DNA of 64,000 bases from Turbatrix aceti (GCA_963969345.1 OZ017766.1:10044001-10108000), one strand, 5' to 3'. Shown: positions 35,861-49,400, counted from the first letter of the stretch. Made by a program: numbers and translations. Notes: generated by a model not told the origin, from the sequence alone.

Positions 35861-35973
35861 GAAACTGTATTTATTTTGTAAAATATAAATATGTATGAAA
35901 TTTGTTTATTTTTTGTATAAGAATTCAATAAACTAATTTTTGTCGTAAAAAAGGCTGTTTGAGGCAACGTTAC

Positions 35974-36404
35974 CAGAGAAGGCAGATCAGATCACTTTTC
36001 GGATCAGATCAGCTCATAGATCAGATCAGATCAGGTCAGATCCCAGATAATCCAGATCAGATCACTCGGAATTCAGATCAGATCACAGATCATCTAGATC
36101 AGATCACTCGGAATTCAGATCAGATCACAGATAATCCAGATCAGATCACAGATATTTCAGATCAGATCACTAGAAATTTAAAATTTTACAACTTCAAACA
36201 CGTCCGCATCGCTTGTTTTTCGAAGAATACGATAGTTCTCAACAAAAAAAATTTATATTTCACTTTTCGCGTCGAAACCAGTGTTCTCGGGGACCTGAAC
36301 ACTAAATTCCGAGATTTTAGGCTGATTCGAGTCAGATCAGATCAGATCAGATCGCAGATAATCTAGATCAGATCATGAGCAAATGATCAGATCTGCCATC
36401 TCTG
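35974..36404. mobile_element. hAT-type MITE with GATCAGATC interior
   Basis: Ends CAGAGAAGGCAGATC (35974) and GATCTGCCATCTCTG (ends 36404) are inverted repeats apart from a few changes. The 8-bp flanks AACGTTAC (35966-35973) and AACGTCAC (36405-36412) differ at one base. The body is tandem CAGATCAGATCAC units of irregular spacing. The ORF over it reads as repeated DQIT and is not a gene. Confidence 0.85.
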
Positions 36405-36722
36405 AACGTCACTGATTTTTGTAAAAAAAACAGGAAAAAAACACCGGGAGCGTTTTGTATAATATTTTTTTGGGTCTGAAAAATATTTAGTAAATTGACA
36501 CCACCACAGAAGACAATTTTATTTGAAGCAACAAAAGACACAATTTTTTGATGGAAAATCGTTCAAAACAGCTCAATTGAGTTCAAGAACACCATTTGTC
36601 AGAAATCGAACAAACAAACGTTTTTTGAACAAAATTCTGCCTCCTTAAAGAAAATTTGAATAAGAACGATCGCATACATAATTTTGCATTTTCGACCACA
36701 GGTAGCGATTGTTTTCATCGAG
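36405..36722. other. Intergenic
   Basis: Short spacer containing a possible acceptor (CGACCACAG, ending 36701) just before the next gene's first ATG. Nothing else seen. Confidence 0.4.
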
Positions 36723-38386
36723 ATGATCGGTTGTGTTTTGTCGCCGATCTGTTCACCAGTCATGGCCGCGCGTCGACCGCAGCCCATAGAATCATCGGGC
36801 ACGGATTCGTTCAAGGAAGCGTCGAAAGGTTCGAGAGTTTCGAGAGGTTCGAGAGTTACCCCTACAACAACAATTGAGGTCACGAAAACGCCGCATAGTC
36901 AAAAGACTAGGCGAAAAATTGTCAACAATGCTGCCATCGTTGTCGAAACACTCGAAATCAACATTATCGTAAAGGATGAAAAAACTTCGATGATCGTGGT
37001 ACGTTTTTTGTCTAAAAAAAGATTTGAGATAAAATTCCGAAAAATTGAAATTTAGTTCATTTTTTTGGAAATAGGAAAAAAATTGGAAATTTTCAAAAAA
37101 TTAGTTCTTATCAAATTTTTTTCTATAATTTTTTTATTAGCATTTCGAATTTCAAAACAGAAAACAAATTTTATACAATCAAAAATTTTTTTTTAAGTTT
37201 TTATTCAAAAAAAATTTTTTTTTAATTTTTTGATTTTTTTATTAAAAAAATGTATGCTTTTCCAAAATTTTTAGTCTAAAGAATACTCTTATTTTAAAAC
37301 AAATAATTATGTAATAAAAATGTTTTGAATTTTAAAAATTTTAAAAATTTAAATAAAAAAAATTTAAATAAAAAATTTTTTTCTATTTAAAAAAAAATCT
37401 CATAGAAAAAGTTTTAGACATACAAAAATCTCACACCACCCGAACAAAAGCCGCACTTTGACATCTCGGAGACGTACAAAGGCGAGTATCCCAAGTTTGG
37501 TACGGCCAAGTTTTCGATCAGCAAACAAACAGACAGCGTTCAATTTGTACAGTTTTCGCCGGATCGACTCGTTATCTACAGTTATCCAAAATTTGAGACT
37601 CCAGTTTGCTTGGAAAAAGAACTTCCACCCGTTATTTTTACACTTTTTACCCTTGATTACACCGTCCTCGAGCTCAGATTTGTCACGCTGAACGCGAAAC
37701 AGGCTGAATTTGTTATGGCACCAAAGTTGGAGGTATTTCATTTTTACAAATCAAAATTTGAGGATGACTACAATGCTGAAAAATTTTTCAAAACTTTGTG
37801 TGGAATCAAGAATCTATTCTTGGATATTGAATTTCTAAAGTTGGAGTTGGAACAACTAAAAACGCTTCTGACGTCGAGGGAAAAATTCCAGGAAGAGGAA
37901 AACGTTCTCACGCTTTACAGAATTGATCCGGCCATCGATAGCTCTGATTTGGCTTGGATGGTTAAGGTTAGTCAAAATTTTGAACTTTTAAAATATTAAA
38001 AAATGTAACATTTTTTACATTTTTTTAATACATTTTTTAACGATTTTTTTATTAAAATTTATTTTTTATAAATAATTTTCACGAATTTGCGTTTCGTTGT
38101 TTACTGTCATTTTTTAAAACAGTCGTATTTAAAAAAAATTTATTTTGTTTGAATTTTCTAATTTTTCTGTAAATAATTTTTTTACTCCTTTTTTAATTCG
38201 TAAACAAATTTTTTTTTGCAGCAAGCAAGATGCCTGACCAAAAAATTTTATTTTCACTTTGCTGGCGGCCTGGCTGAGGAAGATCTTTTGGAAATAATCG
38301 GCGGATTCAAGGACGTAACCTACTACGAACCCTACACCCGTAACGTTGCGATCATCAATTCTCCGGTTGATTTTTACGGCGCTTAA
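36723..38386 (+). CDS. Orphan protein, paralogue of the gene at 32740 (about 329 aa)
   Basis: Exons 36723-36998, 37418-37966 and 38222-38386, all phase 0, the same exon plan as the 32740 gene. The start may instead be the in-frame ATG at 36762. The N-terminus is Ser/Thr/Arg-rich. The central exon is a strand/helix-alternating region (SVQFVQFSPDRLVIYSYPKF, FTLDYTVLELRFVTL, PKLEVFHFYKSKFEDD). The last exon is QARCLTKKFYFHF...VAIINSPVDFYGA. The two paralogues are diverged, sharing pattern and architecture more than identity, so the duplication is old. Function unknown. Confidence 0.7.
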
Positions 38387-39657
38387 CAATATATTTATAT
38401 ATTTTTTTATTGTTTTTTTTTAAATACAAAATAAACACCTGATTTTCTTTTACAGCTCTTCAGAGCACAAAGAACGTTACGACGACATTTACGGGGAAGA
38501 ATCGGTTGCATTTGACGTGCTTTGCTCGAAGCAATCAAATATGTGCGTGTGATGTCTGGGATTCACGTGGAAATGACTTTTCATGTTGCACGTATGTATG
38601 TTTAGGTAGACAGTGATATTTGTGAGCACATTGTTAGGGCGCAGCATTTGACTTTTAAACTTTAGGAAACGGTTACAAAATTCGCATTTTCAATGATAAG
38701 TAGATGGTTATTTTTGGTATTACGGTATGAGCGATTCCGCAGTCGATCGATGATCACAAACGTTTACAATAAGATTTTCACAAAAATGTTCAAAAATATT
38801 TATTCGAAAACAAAAAAAAAATGTTTAAAAAAATGTGGAAAAATGTGAAAAAAAATGCTAAGTAAATGAAAAAATAAATGTAATTTTTGTAAAACAAATG
38901 TATCGTTTTTTTACACAAATTGTAAATGCAAATGTTTTACGCGACACACTTTTTCACACAATTGTGTCCCACTGTATCGTTAAACAATTTTCTTTTTACT
39001 TTTTTTTCTCTTGATGGTTTTACTACAATTTTCATTAACGGTACTTACTTAATTTGTAAAACACAAATAAAACATGCACCCAAGATGAATAGCTCCAACT
39101 TTGTATCGATACACCTTAATTTGAAACCATTTACGGTTTTTTAATGAAATTACGACCACAAAAACATACTATCATGTCAGAGCAACAATGCAGGGGGCCA
39201 TCTATCCACATGAAAGACAGGCGGCGTGGTGCCATCAATCATGATTCTCGCCTGATTCTTTTTTCCGTCTGTCAGTCTGTCTGTCGCCACAGCAGCAGCA
39301 CGACACGCCAGCTCGTGTCAAAGACACCTGGTTAATTGTCGACTAAACATTTGTTTGTAGCGGAGAAAAAAGAAAAATTGACTAGGGGTCGTCGTTTAAG
39401 GTCGTGGATACGTACCTACAAATATGATCATTATCGTATGTACAGATGCAACAAAATTGTATTTATATTTAGAATTGTTGTTGAGTGCGTGCATGTGTAC
39501 TAAAAATTTACACAGTATCCTTCATCGTGTCGTCATAAGGTCAGGGAAAGATTGATCAACAAAAGAACGAACATATGTGCATATGCGTTGTAGAGCACAT
39601 TGTTAGGCCATTCTTACTTAATTCCGCCTACTTTTTTTTCTTCTTCTTTTTTTTTCG
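38387..39657. other. Intergenic with a possible orphan exon
   Basis: After TTTTCTTTTACAG, bases 38456-38552 read openly as SSEHKERYDDIYGEESVAFD and stop with TGA. The amino-acid content looks coding, but no upstream donor of the right phase exists in the 36723 gene. It could be an alternative last exon or a relic. The remainder is A/T-rich with no gene. Confidence 0.25.
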
Positions 39658-39665
39658 TATAAAAG
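39658..39665 (+). promoter_or_regulatory. TATA box of acid phosphatase gene
   Basis: TATAAAAG lies 73 bases upstream of the ATG at 39731, preceded by a pyrimidine-rich tract. Confidence 0.55.
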
Positions 39666-39730
39666 ACAAAAGAATCCTCGACACGACGCTGGCTGCTTGT
39701 CAGTCTTGTCTCGAAGGTGCGTGTTATACA

Positions 39731-42032
39731 ATGTCATCCACAGACAAAAATCTGTTTCTGATTTTGCTTATTGCTTGTTTGGTAGCATACGTGAGCGGTA
39801 TTCCGATCGAAGGAGGTGCAGGCGATCGACTTGTCCAGGTGCATGCCGTGTGGAGACATGGTCAACGGACTCCCCTCAACTGGTGGTTTGACAATGCTTC
39901 CGGGGTCTGGCCTGAGGGTTTGGGAAAGCTTACGAAGGTTGGTTTTTGAAGCAATGAGGCACACAAAAAAATTTTTATTCAGAATTTTTTTAAAAGATGA
40001 TTTTTATACAAAATATTTTTTTTTGTTTTGAAAAATGGAAATTTATAAAAAATGCCGAATTTTTCAAAAATTGAAAAATAAAGTTTTACTGGTTTTAATT
40101 TTTTTAAATCATATTTATAAATTTTGCAAATATTTATAAATTTTATAAATTTTGAAATGTTGTAGTTTTTTTAATTTTTTTTTTCAATCATAAAAAATAA
40201 AAAACACAATATTTTATCTGAACATTTTTATGTTCGACTAATTTTAGATTTTTTAATTTGCGAAACATAATTTTTTTGTGTTAAAATTTTTATTAAAATT
40301 ATTTATATTTTTTTTAATTTTAAAAACATAAATTTTTTATGCACGCTCGAATTTTTATATGCAATCATTTTGCAAAATTATATATTTTTTCTATTTTTTA
40401 ATCAATTTTCCTAACTTTAGGACGGCTACCTGGCCGCACTGAACCTTGGCAAGCAACGCTTCCACGCTCGATACATCACCGAACACGACCTTTTGTCTGC
40501 CGATTATAATGAAGACGAGGTTCACGTGCGAAGCACATCTGTCGTGAGAACAATGCAATCCGCATACGCGGTAATGATTGGGATGTACAAGAAAACAGCT
40601 GTGGAAAAAGAAAACTCAAGGTACCCCGTGGATTCGTTGGATTGGCCGGAGGGTTACGTGCCGGTTCCTGTTTTTACAAATGTCAACGAACTCGACGAGG
40701 TAAGCCCCTGTTTTTTATTGTTTGTTGGGATCAAATTGATCAATTTTGTGTGCATTTTTTTTCAGCTGAACCCCATTTTCAAGTGCAAGAGAAAATCAAA
40801 CTTGCAAAATTCATTTCGAAAGGGTAAACAATTCTCGAAATTTGTAAAAAAGAATGCTGAATTTCTGAATACGTTGTCGCAAGTTGTGAATCGAAATATT
40901 ACCGTAAATCTGCTTTTTCATCGCGATGAATCTGATATTTATTTTCTGTATGATCAGATTTTGGTTCTGGTGAGTTCGTTTTGCGTCTTTAAAACTTTAG
41001 AACTTTTTCAAATTATCTCACATAAAATTAGGACGAGGACATTGAACGTAATTATAAATTGTAAATTTTTTTGAGTGTTCGAAAATCAAGGTCTTCAAGG
41101 ATACATAACTTTTGTTTCAGTAAATTTTTTTTGTCGCGTGTGCACTCGTGAAAATCGTAAAAGATACAAAAACAATCGTAAAAAATGGTTCTTTGTATGT
41201 ATAAATTTTTTTGCGAAGGTCAAATTTTGATTGTAACGTGGATACAAAATTTTAGGTTTTTTTTTCAGAAAAAAATTTTTTTACCTAAAAAAATATGAAT
41301 TTATTTTTTTATCAATTTACATATTCTTTTAAGTAAATAGAAAAAAACGATTTTATAAATACTTTCATAAATTTAGAAAAAGTACGCGTACTTTTTTCAG
41401 AAACAAACAAACAGAACAGCTCTTCCGGAATTTTTCAACGATGAAACAATCGAGACTCTCAAAGACTTTGTTCACCAAATTGAGCGATGGAATTTTGGAT
41501 TAGGTATGTACCAATTTCTAAATCTTTTTCTGACAAAAATTTGTACCTAATTTCAGGCAGTACCACGATCGACGGAGTCAACTACCAAACAGAAATCAGC
41601 AGATGCTTGGGCGGATTTTTTACACGTCACATTTTTAGCCTCATGGAAAGTCGCGTTCAGTGCGACGAAATCGCTGAAGAATCCCAGAATCGACCAGAAT
41701 CCTGTAGAATCAAATTTTATGGATACTCATCGCATGACACCGGAATCGAAGCACTTTTTGCTGCCCTGGGATACGGTGACGTAACTTTTGATCCGGAAGA
41801 CGTTGTTCCGGGGTATACAAGTTCGCTGGCATTTGAACTCTGGCAGAAACCGTCGGGTGAATATCACGTCAAAGTGATGTTTTTCCCGAATGGAGGTACC
41901 CCGGTGGACATTACGAGTGGCGTGAAGGGTTGTCAAAACAAGTGCAAATTTGACGAACTTGTTGATAGGTTGTCAATTTACAAGCCTGCAAGCAGTGGAA
42001 TTTGTGATATACCTGTTAATGTTGTTGTATGA
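39731..42032 (+). CDS. Secreted histidine acid phosphatase, 422 aa
   Basis: Exons 39731-39937, 40421-40699, 40766-40969, 41401-41503 and 41557-42032 (phases 0,0,0,1). The signal peptide is FLILLIACLVAYVSG. Catalytic motif WRHGQRTP (RHGxRxP, phosphohistidine nucleophile) sits near residue 43. The second arginine block VRSTSVVRTMQSA and the proton donor motif YGYSSHDTG (His-Asp) are intact. C-terminal Cys-containing blocks (VKGCQNKCKF, SSGICDIPV) are family-typical. The length matches prostatic/lysosomal-type histidine acid phosphatases, which are numerous in nematodes. It should hydrolyse phosphomonoesters outside the cell or in lysosome-like compartments. An inactive relative is at 54628. Confidence 0.9.
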
Positions 42033-43408
42033 TAGTTTTTGGATTTTGCTTTAATTTGGGTACGGTAAATGAAATTGTTCAAAATTTTATGAGTTATTAG
42101 AATTTTTTTCAATTCAAAAAAATTGGTATTTTAAAAATGTAAAAAAAAATTTACAACAAAAAAATGTAAATGAATAAAAAAATTTTTATCCTCTTAGAGA
42201 AATGGAAAGCTACGTGGACTTTTAAATCTTCAAACTTTTTTTTAAATTTTAGAATTTAAAAATTTTTTTAAATTGTTTAAATTTAAAATTTTTTTTTTAA
42301 ATAAAAATTTTTTTTTTAAATTTAAAAATTTTTCATTGAAAAAAAATCATAACACAACATCAAGAAACAAAAAGTGCACAACAGAAACGCATTATTGCAG
42401 TTTTAAAAATTTTATTGCATTTGATAACAGCGGCCGGCCATTGACCAATAAAACCATCGTCAAGAACAAAATTATAGCAAACTCGAATGCGTTAACGGAT
42501 TCAATGATTGACATACAGATTTTCCATTGAATGTCAGCATTGGAAACGCATAAATTTTATTCAAGACAGAAAAAAAAACAGCGTCTTTAAAATGAGTAAA
42601 AAAATTGATAATACTCAAAAAAACCTTCAAAAATAAAAACAAAACAATAAAAAATTATGCTGTCAATCTTCACACCTCTGTTATCAATTTTTGTAGGTTT
42701 CTTATCTGCAAAAGGGTGTTAAAGTGATACTAAAAACACCCATAAATATCCTTTTCAGCTTATAAATATTTTTGTCTGTCTGCTATACGTTGACGGAATC
42801 GAGTTGGAACAATATTGAGAGTCTGAATTAAATAAATATTGATGTATGTATTTAAATTCAGAAACGGATGCTTTCTTTTTTTATAATTTTTCCAGAGAAT
42901 AAAAAAAAAGTAGTTTTTGGTGCAAAATTTTTTTTATGTTTTTCGCAAATGAACACGAATTTTTGTAGGAAATTTTTGTAGGGGTAAATTGAATGCGAAC
43001 ATTTGCGTTTTCTAATGTTTAGAATTTCTATCAATTTTCGTAAATTAATTTGATTAATGTTAAAAACATTTTTTGTGTCCAAAAACATTTATTTTTACAC
43101 TTCATTAAAATTTTATATTTATTTGTTTTAAATCTGTTTGTAAAATGCAGTTTTGTACGCGAATAACTTTCCAAAAATAAACACAAACGTTCACATGTTC
43201 ACAATTCCCTGACCTGCCCCGTTCCTATCAGTTCAAATCCCAAAAATTTGCATAATCTTTTGTAAACGTACTACGTATATATCCATGTCATTTATGTATA
43301 TGTTTGTAGATTTTTTTGTGCGGTATCGTCGCTTTCTTTTTGTTACTGACTGACAGATCCGGTTTGCAGTTGTACATTTTGGTGGCGTTTGTTACCACTT
43401 CGCTCCAA
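42033..43408. other. Intergenic upstream of the deacetylase
   Basis: A/T-rich. The only coding hint is a 40-codon minus-strand ORF, listed separately. 43180-43400 is less A/T-biased and ends in a possible acceptor (GGTTTGCAG near 43369) before the first deacetylase ATG. Confidence 0.4.
42392..42514 (-). CDS. Possible small secreted or membrane peptide, 40 aa
   Basis: A minus-strand ORF begins MSIIESVNAFEFAIILFLTM, continues VLLVNGRPLLSNAIKF and ends KLQ. The first 26 residues look like a signal or anchor sequence. A possible AATAAA overlaps its last codons. There is no splice or homology support, so it may be chance. Confidence 0.2.
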   Translation of the reverse strand: MSIIESVNAFEFAIILFLTMVLLVNGRPLLSNAIKFLKLQ

Positions 43409-46400
43409 ATGCGACGCTCCATCTTGCCGAAACTGACATTTATTTGCCGACGATGGTACCTGAGACAGGCTTACGCATCGACTTACCTCACTACGGATCC
43501 TTTCATGCTGAAGCACAGGTGTGAGTGGGATCCGACGTATGTGGATAACGCTATACGACTCGCATTGGCGCAGGAGAGAATAAAAAAAGACAAATTGGAC
43601 CAAAAATGTGTGATTGTTCCTGCGAGAAAAGCGACCAAAGATGAGATTTTGCAAATCCACGATGAGAAGCTCTATGAAGAATTCAGTGCAACCGAACACA
43701 TGTCTTTGGTATTATTATAAAAAATGTTATAACTGAAAAAATTTTTTTTCAGGAAGAACTCGAAAAATATTCATCAAAATATTTTTACATTTACGTAAAC
43801 AATCATTCGTTTGACGCTGCGAGAATGGCCGTGGGATCCGCAATCGATGTCGTCAAGGCCGTGATCAAGGACGCTAAAGATGGCATTGTGTCCAATGCCA
43901 TGGCAGTCATTCGCCCTCCCGGGCATCATGCAAAACCGACCAAGCATTGCGGATTTTGTCTGTTCAATAACGTAGCGCTGGCGGCGAAGGCAGCCCGAAA
44001 ATCTGGAATCGAGCGGGTTCTGATCATTGACTGGGATATCCACGCTGGACAGGGTACAATGATGAGCATTGAAGACGATCCCGGAATTAAACTGATCAAT
44101 ATTCATCGGTACGAAAGCGGGACTTATTGGCCAAACTTGAAAGAATGCAGCATTCACAGTTCTTGTGAGTTGATTTTTGATTTTTTAAACATTAAAAAAA
44201 TAGAAAAATTTAAAAAGTTTGTTTACAGAAAACATTTTTGAGGCGCGTTCTGTGATTTCAATTTTTTTTAATAAAATTTGTTAAATAAATTTTATAATTA
44301 CTTTTTTCATAATAACGTTTTCAATTTTTTTTTTCATTGCGTTAAACTTTTTTTGCATTTTTTTACATAAAGAAAACACTTTTGAAGCACTGTCTGCGAT
44401 TTAGTTTTATAAAATTTAATTTTGCTTTAAATTTTTTTTATTCCGTATTCAATTTTTTTTAATTTAAAAATTGCATTTATTTTTTTTCGATCATTTGCTC
44501 AAACATTTTGCACACTGAATTCTTATTTTCTTGTACAATCACCGTAAACATAATTTTTTTTTGCTTGATTTAATTTATAATTCAATTGTAATCATTTTTT
44601 GTGTACAATTGTTCATGAAACGCTTACATCAGAACACAAGATTTATTGTTCGGGATATGTGTTACACATTCTACGTACGTACTTTTAGAGATGCAGAGTT
44701 AAACAAAGTATTGTTGCCTACAAAAATGCTTGTTATTTGCACAGGGTGTGCCATTATTACAACTGACACCAATAAAAGTGCAGGTGTGTGTCATGTTGTA
44801 CTCAAAGCGGTAACAAAAGTGACACGCTCCGTCACAAAGTGCATCAATTTTTTTTCAGCTTGAGTACAAAGAAACACATTTTTTGAATTTTGCAACAACA
44901 AAAAAATGAGAAAAATGTGAATTTACAAAAATAAAAATGACTCAAAAAAATGTCGAAACCAAAGTTCCTTTTTTTGGAAAAAATCGAGTATCTTCAACTT
45001 TTTTTTGAGCAAAAATGGAGTATTTTTTTAAATTAAAATTTTCAATGCATTTCTGCCCTAAAGAAATTTGTATATTTTTTTGCTGTCCAAAAATCCAGTA
45101 AAAAAGTCTTGTTTGAAAGGCGTTAGAATTTTTTAGTAAAATCAGAATTTTTGGGTTTTTCTAATCGCCATTTTTTCACCCCCGATTACAAATTCTATTA
45201 TTTTTTACCTTAAAAACAACGTTTATCATCGAACAAAAATTTTTTGTAACTAATTTATTTTTTTATCTGCGAATACCGGGATTACAAAAAAACAGCATGC
45301 AAAAACAATATCCAATTACACCGAGAAAAAAAACACTGATCGCTCCTTCGATTTTACAATAACTGATCGTAGATTTACCATAGATTATCCCAATCGATAG
45401 AGAACGTTACGATTGTCAAATTCCTGAATCGGTCGATTGTTATGATTCTGCGGATTGCCATCATGTCCTGCAATCTGCCGTAGAAAAGCCAGTTGAGTGG
45501 CATCGATGCTGATGGGAACGGCCATCACAACCCATTCAACTGCCTCACTGCACGGTGGAGTACTCAGGGATCCTTTATAACGGTAAAAAGTCGATCGAAT
45601 TACCGGCAAAAGCGATAGTATTTTGAAATTTTGTAGGACAACGTTGCTTTCGACATTTTTGATAGCATGAAAGTATTTTCCGAGTTCTTCAAACGGTGCA
45701 AAATCGAGAAGATTGGTAGCAAAAACGCCGACTACGACGATGCCATCGGTGTGATTCATGGCTTCTTCCAGAGTGAATTGCCCTTTTACGTGCACAAAGT
45801 GGATCTGTAAAATATTTTTTATTTTTTTATAAAATAAACATTAGGTTATATTATTTTACAAATATTTTATTTTTTTTGTTTTCTTTTTTAATTTTTAATT
45901 TTTTAATTTTTATATTTTTTTAATTTTTTAATTTTTAATTTTTTTGAATTTTTTGAATTTGAATTTTTTGAATTTTATATTTATATTATTTATAAAAAAA
46001 TTCTTGCCTCAACGGGATAGTGAATGTTAAATACAGTATGCTCGCTTCCATCCAAATCATTCTGCGCCCAATGCAGGTGAAATTGAACCAAACGATAGGT
46101 AGAACAAAGATTGGCGCCATGAATGTACGGTTGTTGTTTGGACCAATTTTCAAAGCCAGTTGCCATAACTGAAAAAAATGTTTTATAAGATAATTCCATA
46201 AATTTACTTTTTTGGTAAAAAAACAAACTTGTGTGACCGGTGTTTGTGAAATTCAAATTTCCAGATTTATCGTAGTTAACGAAAGAAATCTCAGGCATGA
46301 ACTCAATTTTATAGTTGAGTGGATTGATGTCGAGAGGCGATTGTCGATGACCAGTGTGGCACAGCCCAGGCCAGGTATTTGGACCGTTTGAGGGGCCATA

Positions 46401-49400
46401 GCCCCAGGTAGGTTCACCAAACGTTGGAAAAACAAAAATCAAAAATAGAGGCCAGTAGATTTTCATTTTTTTTAAATTTATTTAAAAATGCCGATGATTT
46501 TTGAAAAAAAAATTTCAGTGAAAAATTCATATCAGTGTTTTGCATTTATATGGAGGCGATTGTTTACCTTGTAGGGTATGATATGATATGTTTATTGCAT
46601 GTAAACTTATGTACACAAAAATATAGGCGGAACAATTGAACTTTTTTTTTGAAATTTGAGACATGACCAAAGTTACGATAGTAATCCCTGTAATTTTTTT
46701 AAGATGACAGGATCAAAAGAAAATATATCAAGTGTTGTTAATTTAAAAAACGTGATTGAAGTTGCGGTACCAACAGGTGAACTAGCTTTAGACGCTCCGG
46801 ATGCTTCAGATGCAACTTGTTCAGTTTGAGGAGGTCGAAAGAAAACAACTCGACCATTATCGTTTTGAACCGGTCGATCATTGTGATTCTCCGGTGATCC
46901 ATCGTGGCCAGCGGTCTGTCTTAATACTTCAAGTTGTTCTGCTGATATACTGATGGGATTAGCCATGATAATCCACTCGACAGCCTCACTGCACGGCGGG
47001 GTCGTTAGTGAACCGGAGTAACGGTAGAACGATGACAAATCTCGGGGCAAGAGAGAAAGCATGTTGAAATTTGGCATCAAAACAGATGCATCGACGGCTT
47101 GGATAAATGGAAAATAGTGAGCAAGTTGTTCAAATGGCGCGGAATTAGGGATATCGGCAGCGAAGACTCCGATTACGGATATGCCATCGTCATGCTCTTC
47201 TGCTTCTTCCAGCGTGTATTGTTCTTTTAAGTGCACAAAATGTATCTAAAAGGTGTTTTGTTGATTTTAGTGTACTCAGTTTTAAAATTTACCTCAACGG
47301 GGTAATGAATGTAATCAAAAGTATGTTCACTTCCGTCCAAATCATCTTGCGCCCAATGCAGGTGAAATTGAACCAATCGATAGGTAGATTCAAGATTGGC
47401 ACCGTAAATGTACGGTTGTTCCGCTTCCGGCCAGTCTTCAAAACCTGTTACGATAACTAAAAAAATTTACGCGCTTTTTGTATTTTTTTATAAGAAAAAC
47501 AAAAAAAACAAACTTGTATGACCATTGTTGGTAAAAGTAAGATTTCCAGTTATGTTGTAGTTTACAAAAGACACTTCACGCATATTCGAGACGACATAAT
47601 TGTTCGGGTTAATGTCAATTGGCGACTGTCGATGACCTTCGTTGCAGACGCCCGGCCAGGTGAGTGGGTTGTCACCGAGACCATATCCCCAGTCTGGTTC
47701 TTCTGTCTCCGTCGATGATTGTATGGGGTTGAGAATCTCGCTACCGAAGGAACTTGTGATAGAGAATAAAAGTAGTGCCAAGCAGATTTTTATTACTTGA
47801 ACCATTGTAAATCACAAAATAATGCATATTAACAGAACTGGCGTGTATTTATACATATATATCTAAGTACAAAGTTAAGTATATACAAATAACGGGAGAA
47901 GACTGCAAAACACAATGAAGACACAATAATGCGCAAAAGATGTGCTTTCTGCAAATATGTCTATTGTAAAAAAATCTTCAGATTTGAGGATTCCTACAAT
48001 CCGGTTTCAACAAGTCATACTATTATATTATACTATACCTTACAACGCAAATAAATACTAAACAGGAAAACGTGACCCGACAATGTTTATAAGTTCATGG
48101 GAAGAAAAGTTGAAACAGGAAATCCTTGTAAGGTCTTACACTATAATTTGTTTGTTTACGGTTAACAGGCAAACAGTATTAGCAAGATTTGTGATGTTGG
48201 AAGACTATGTTTAGTAATCTGAGCGAAGAAGCTACATATTTGGATTCAAAGAAACACCGTTCCCCACCCCAACTACTTTTTGTCTCTTACGAGAAAACAA
48301 TACTCCGGTTTCCGAAATGGAAATTTTTTTACGTAATACACGTATAATACATATTTGAATAAGTAAATTGCTTAAATAATGTATCATAAGTTAAAATGCT
48401 AGCAAAAGTGTGTATGTGCTGTAATTTTTGCGTAATCTATCAAATTTTATAAAAGCGGCATTCAGAACAGAACGCCAAGCTTTCTTGGCGTTATGTTCCA
48501 AAAAACAATATGAAGAACGGAATGCCAAGCTTTCTTGGCGTTCAGTTCTGAAAAACTATCAGAAGAACAGAACGCCAATTTCAAAGCTTTTTCAAGATAC
48601 TGATTTTTTTTAAAACCGTGTTTTGACGTAAAAAAATATTCAGACAAACAGTCAATCCACATTCCCCTCCAAGAAGTCGGCTACGGCGATGGAGAATATT
48701 CAGCGTCTATCAACATCATTGCGCGTAACGTTATCAAAGACTGGCAACCTCAACTCATTCTCGTGTCGTGTGGCTTTGATTCAGCTTTTGGCGACTTCTC
48801 AGGACTTATGCGCGTAACTCCAGCCGGATACGCTCATCTGGTAAAATCCCTCATGGATGCAGAAATTCCTTTGGCTGTTATCCTCGAAGGAGGATACTTT
48901 GTCGCCAACTACCCCGAAGCCACGACACATGTTCTCAGGGCTCTGCTCAGGGAACCGGTGCCACATAGCTTGGGATTTCCTGACTTGACACTGAAGCGAT
49001 CCTACGTGGAAACTTTGCTGGCTGTTATTGACAAGCATAAGGAAAAGTATCCGTCGCTTGAGTTGTTAGAAAAGCAATTTGTCAGGTTCGGCGGAAAACT
49101 TGTGCTCGATGTAAGTTTACAACTTTTTTTAAACTGAATTTGAATAAAGCTTTGTTTTTGTTTTAATTTTTTGATTTTCGCGCCAAAATTCAAAAATGCT
49201 TGGCATTCTGTCTCAAATCCTAATTTTTACTTTTTGTCATAAAACGCCAAAAATTAATGTTCAAATTTCTATTTTCAGTCATCCGAATATAAAAGCGCAC
49301 CCATTCCAAACCAAGAAGTATGGGAGACACGAGATTGCTTCGCGGATATCGACACTGAAATCCACAAGCCAGAATTGGAAAAACAAATCCTTATTGGCTA

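Noticed and set aside
35959..36366. ORF with repeated SDQITDN units
   Set aside because: It is the translation of CAGATCAGATCAC units in a MITE with a target duplication.
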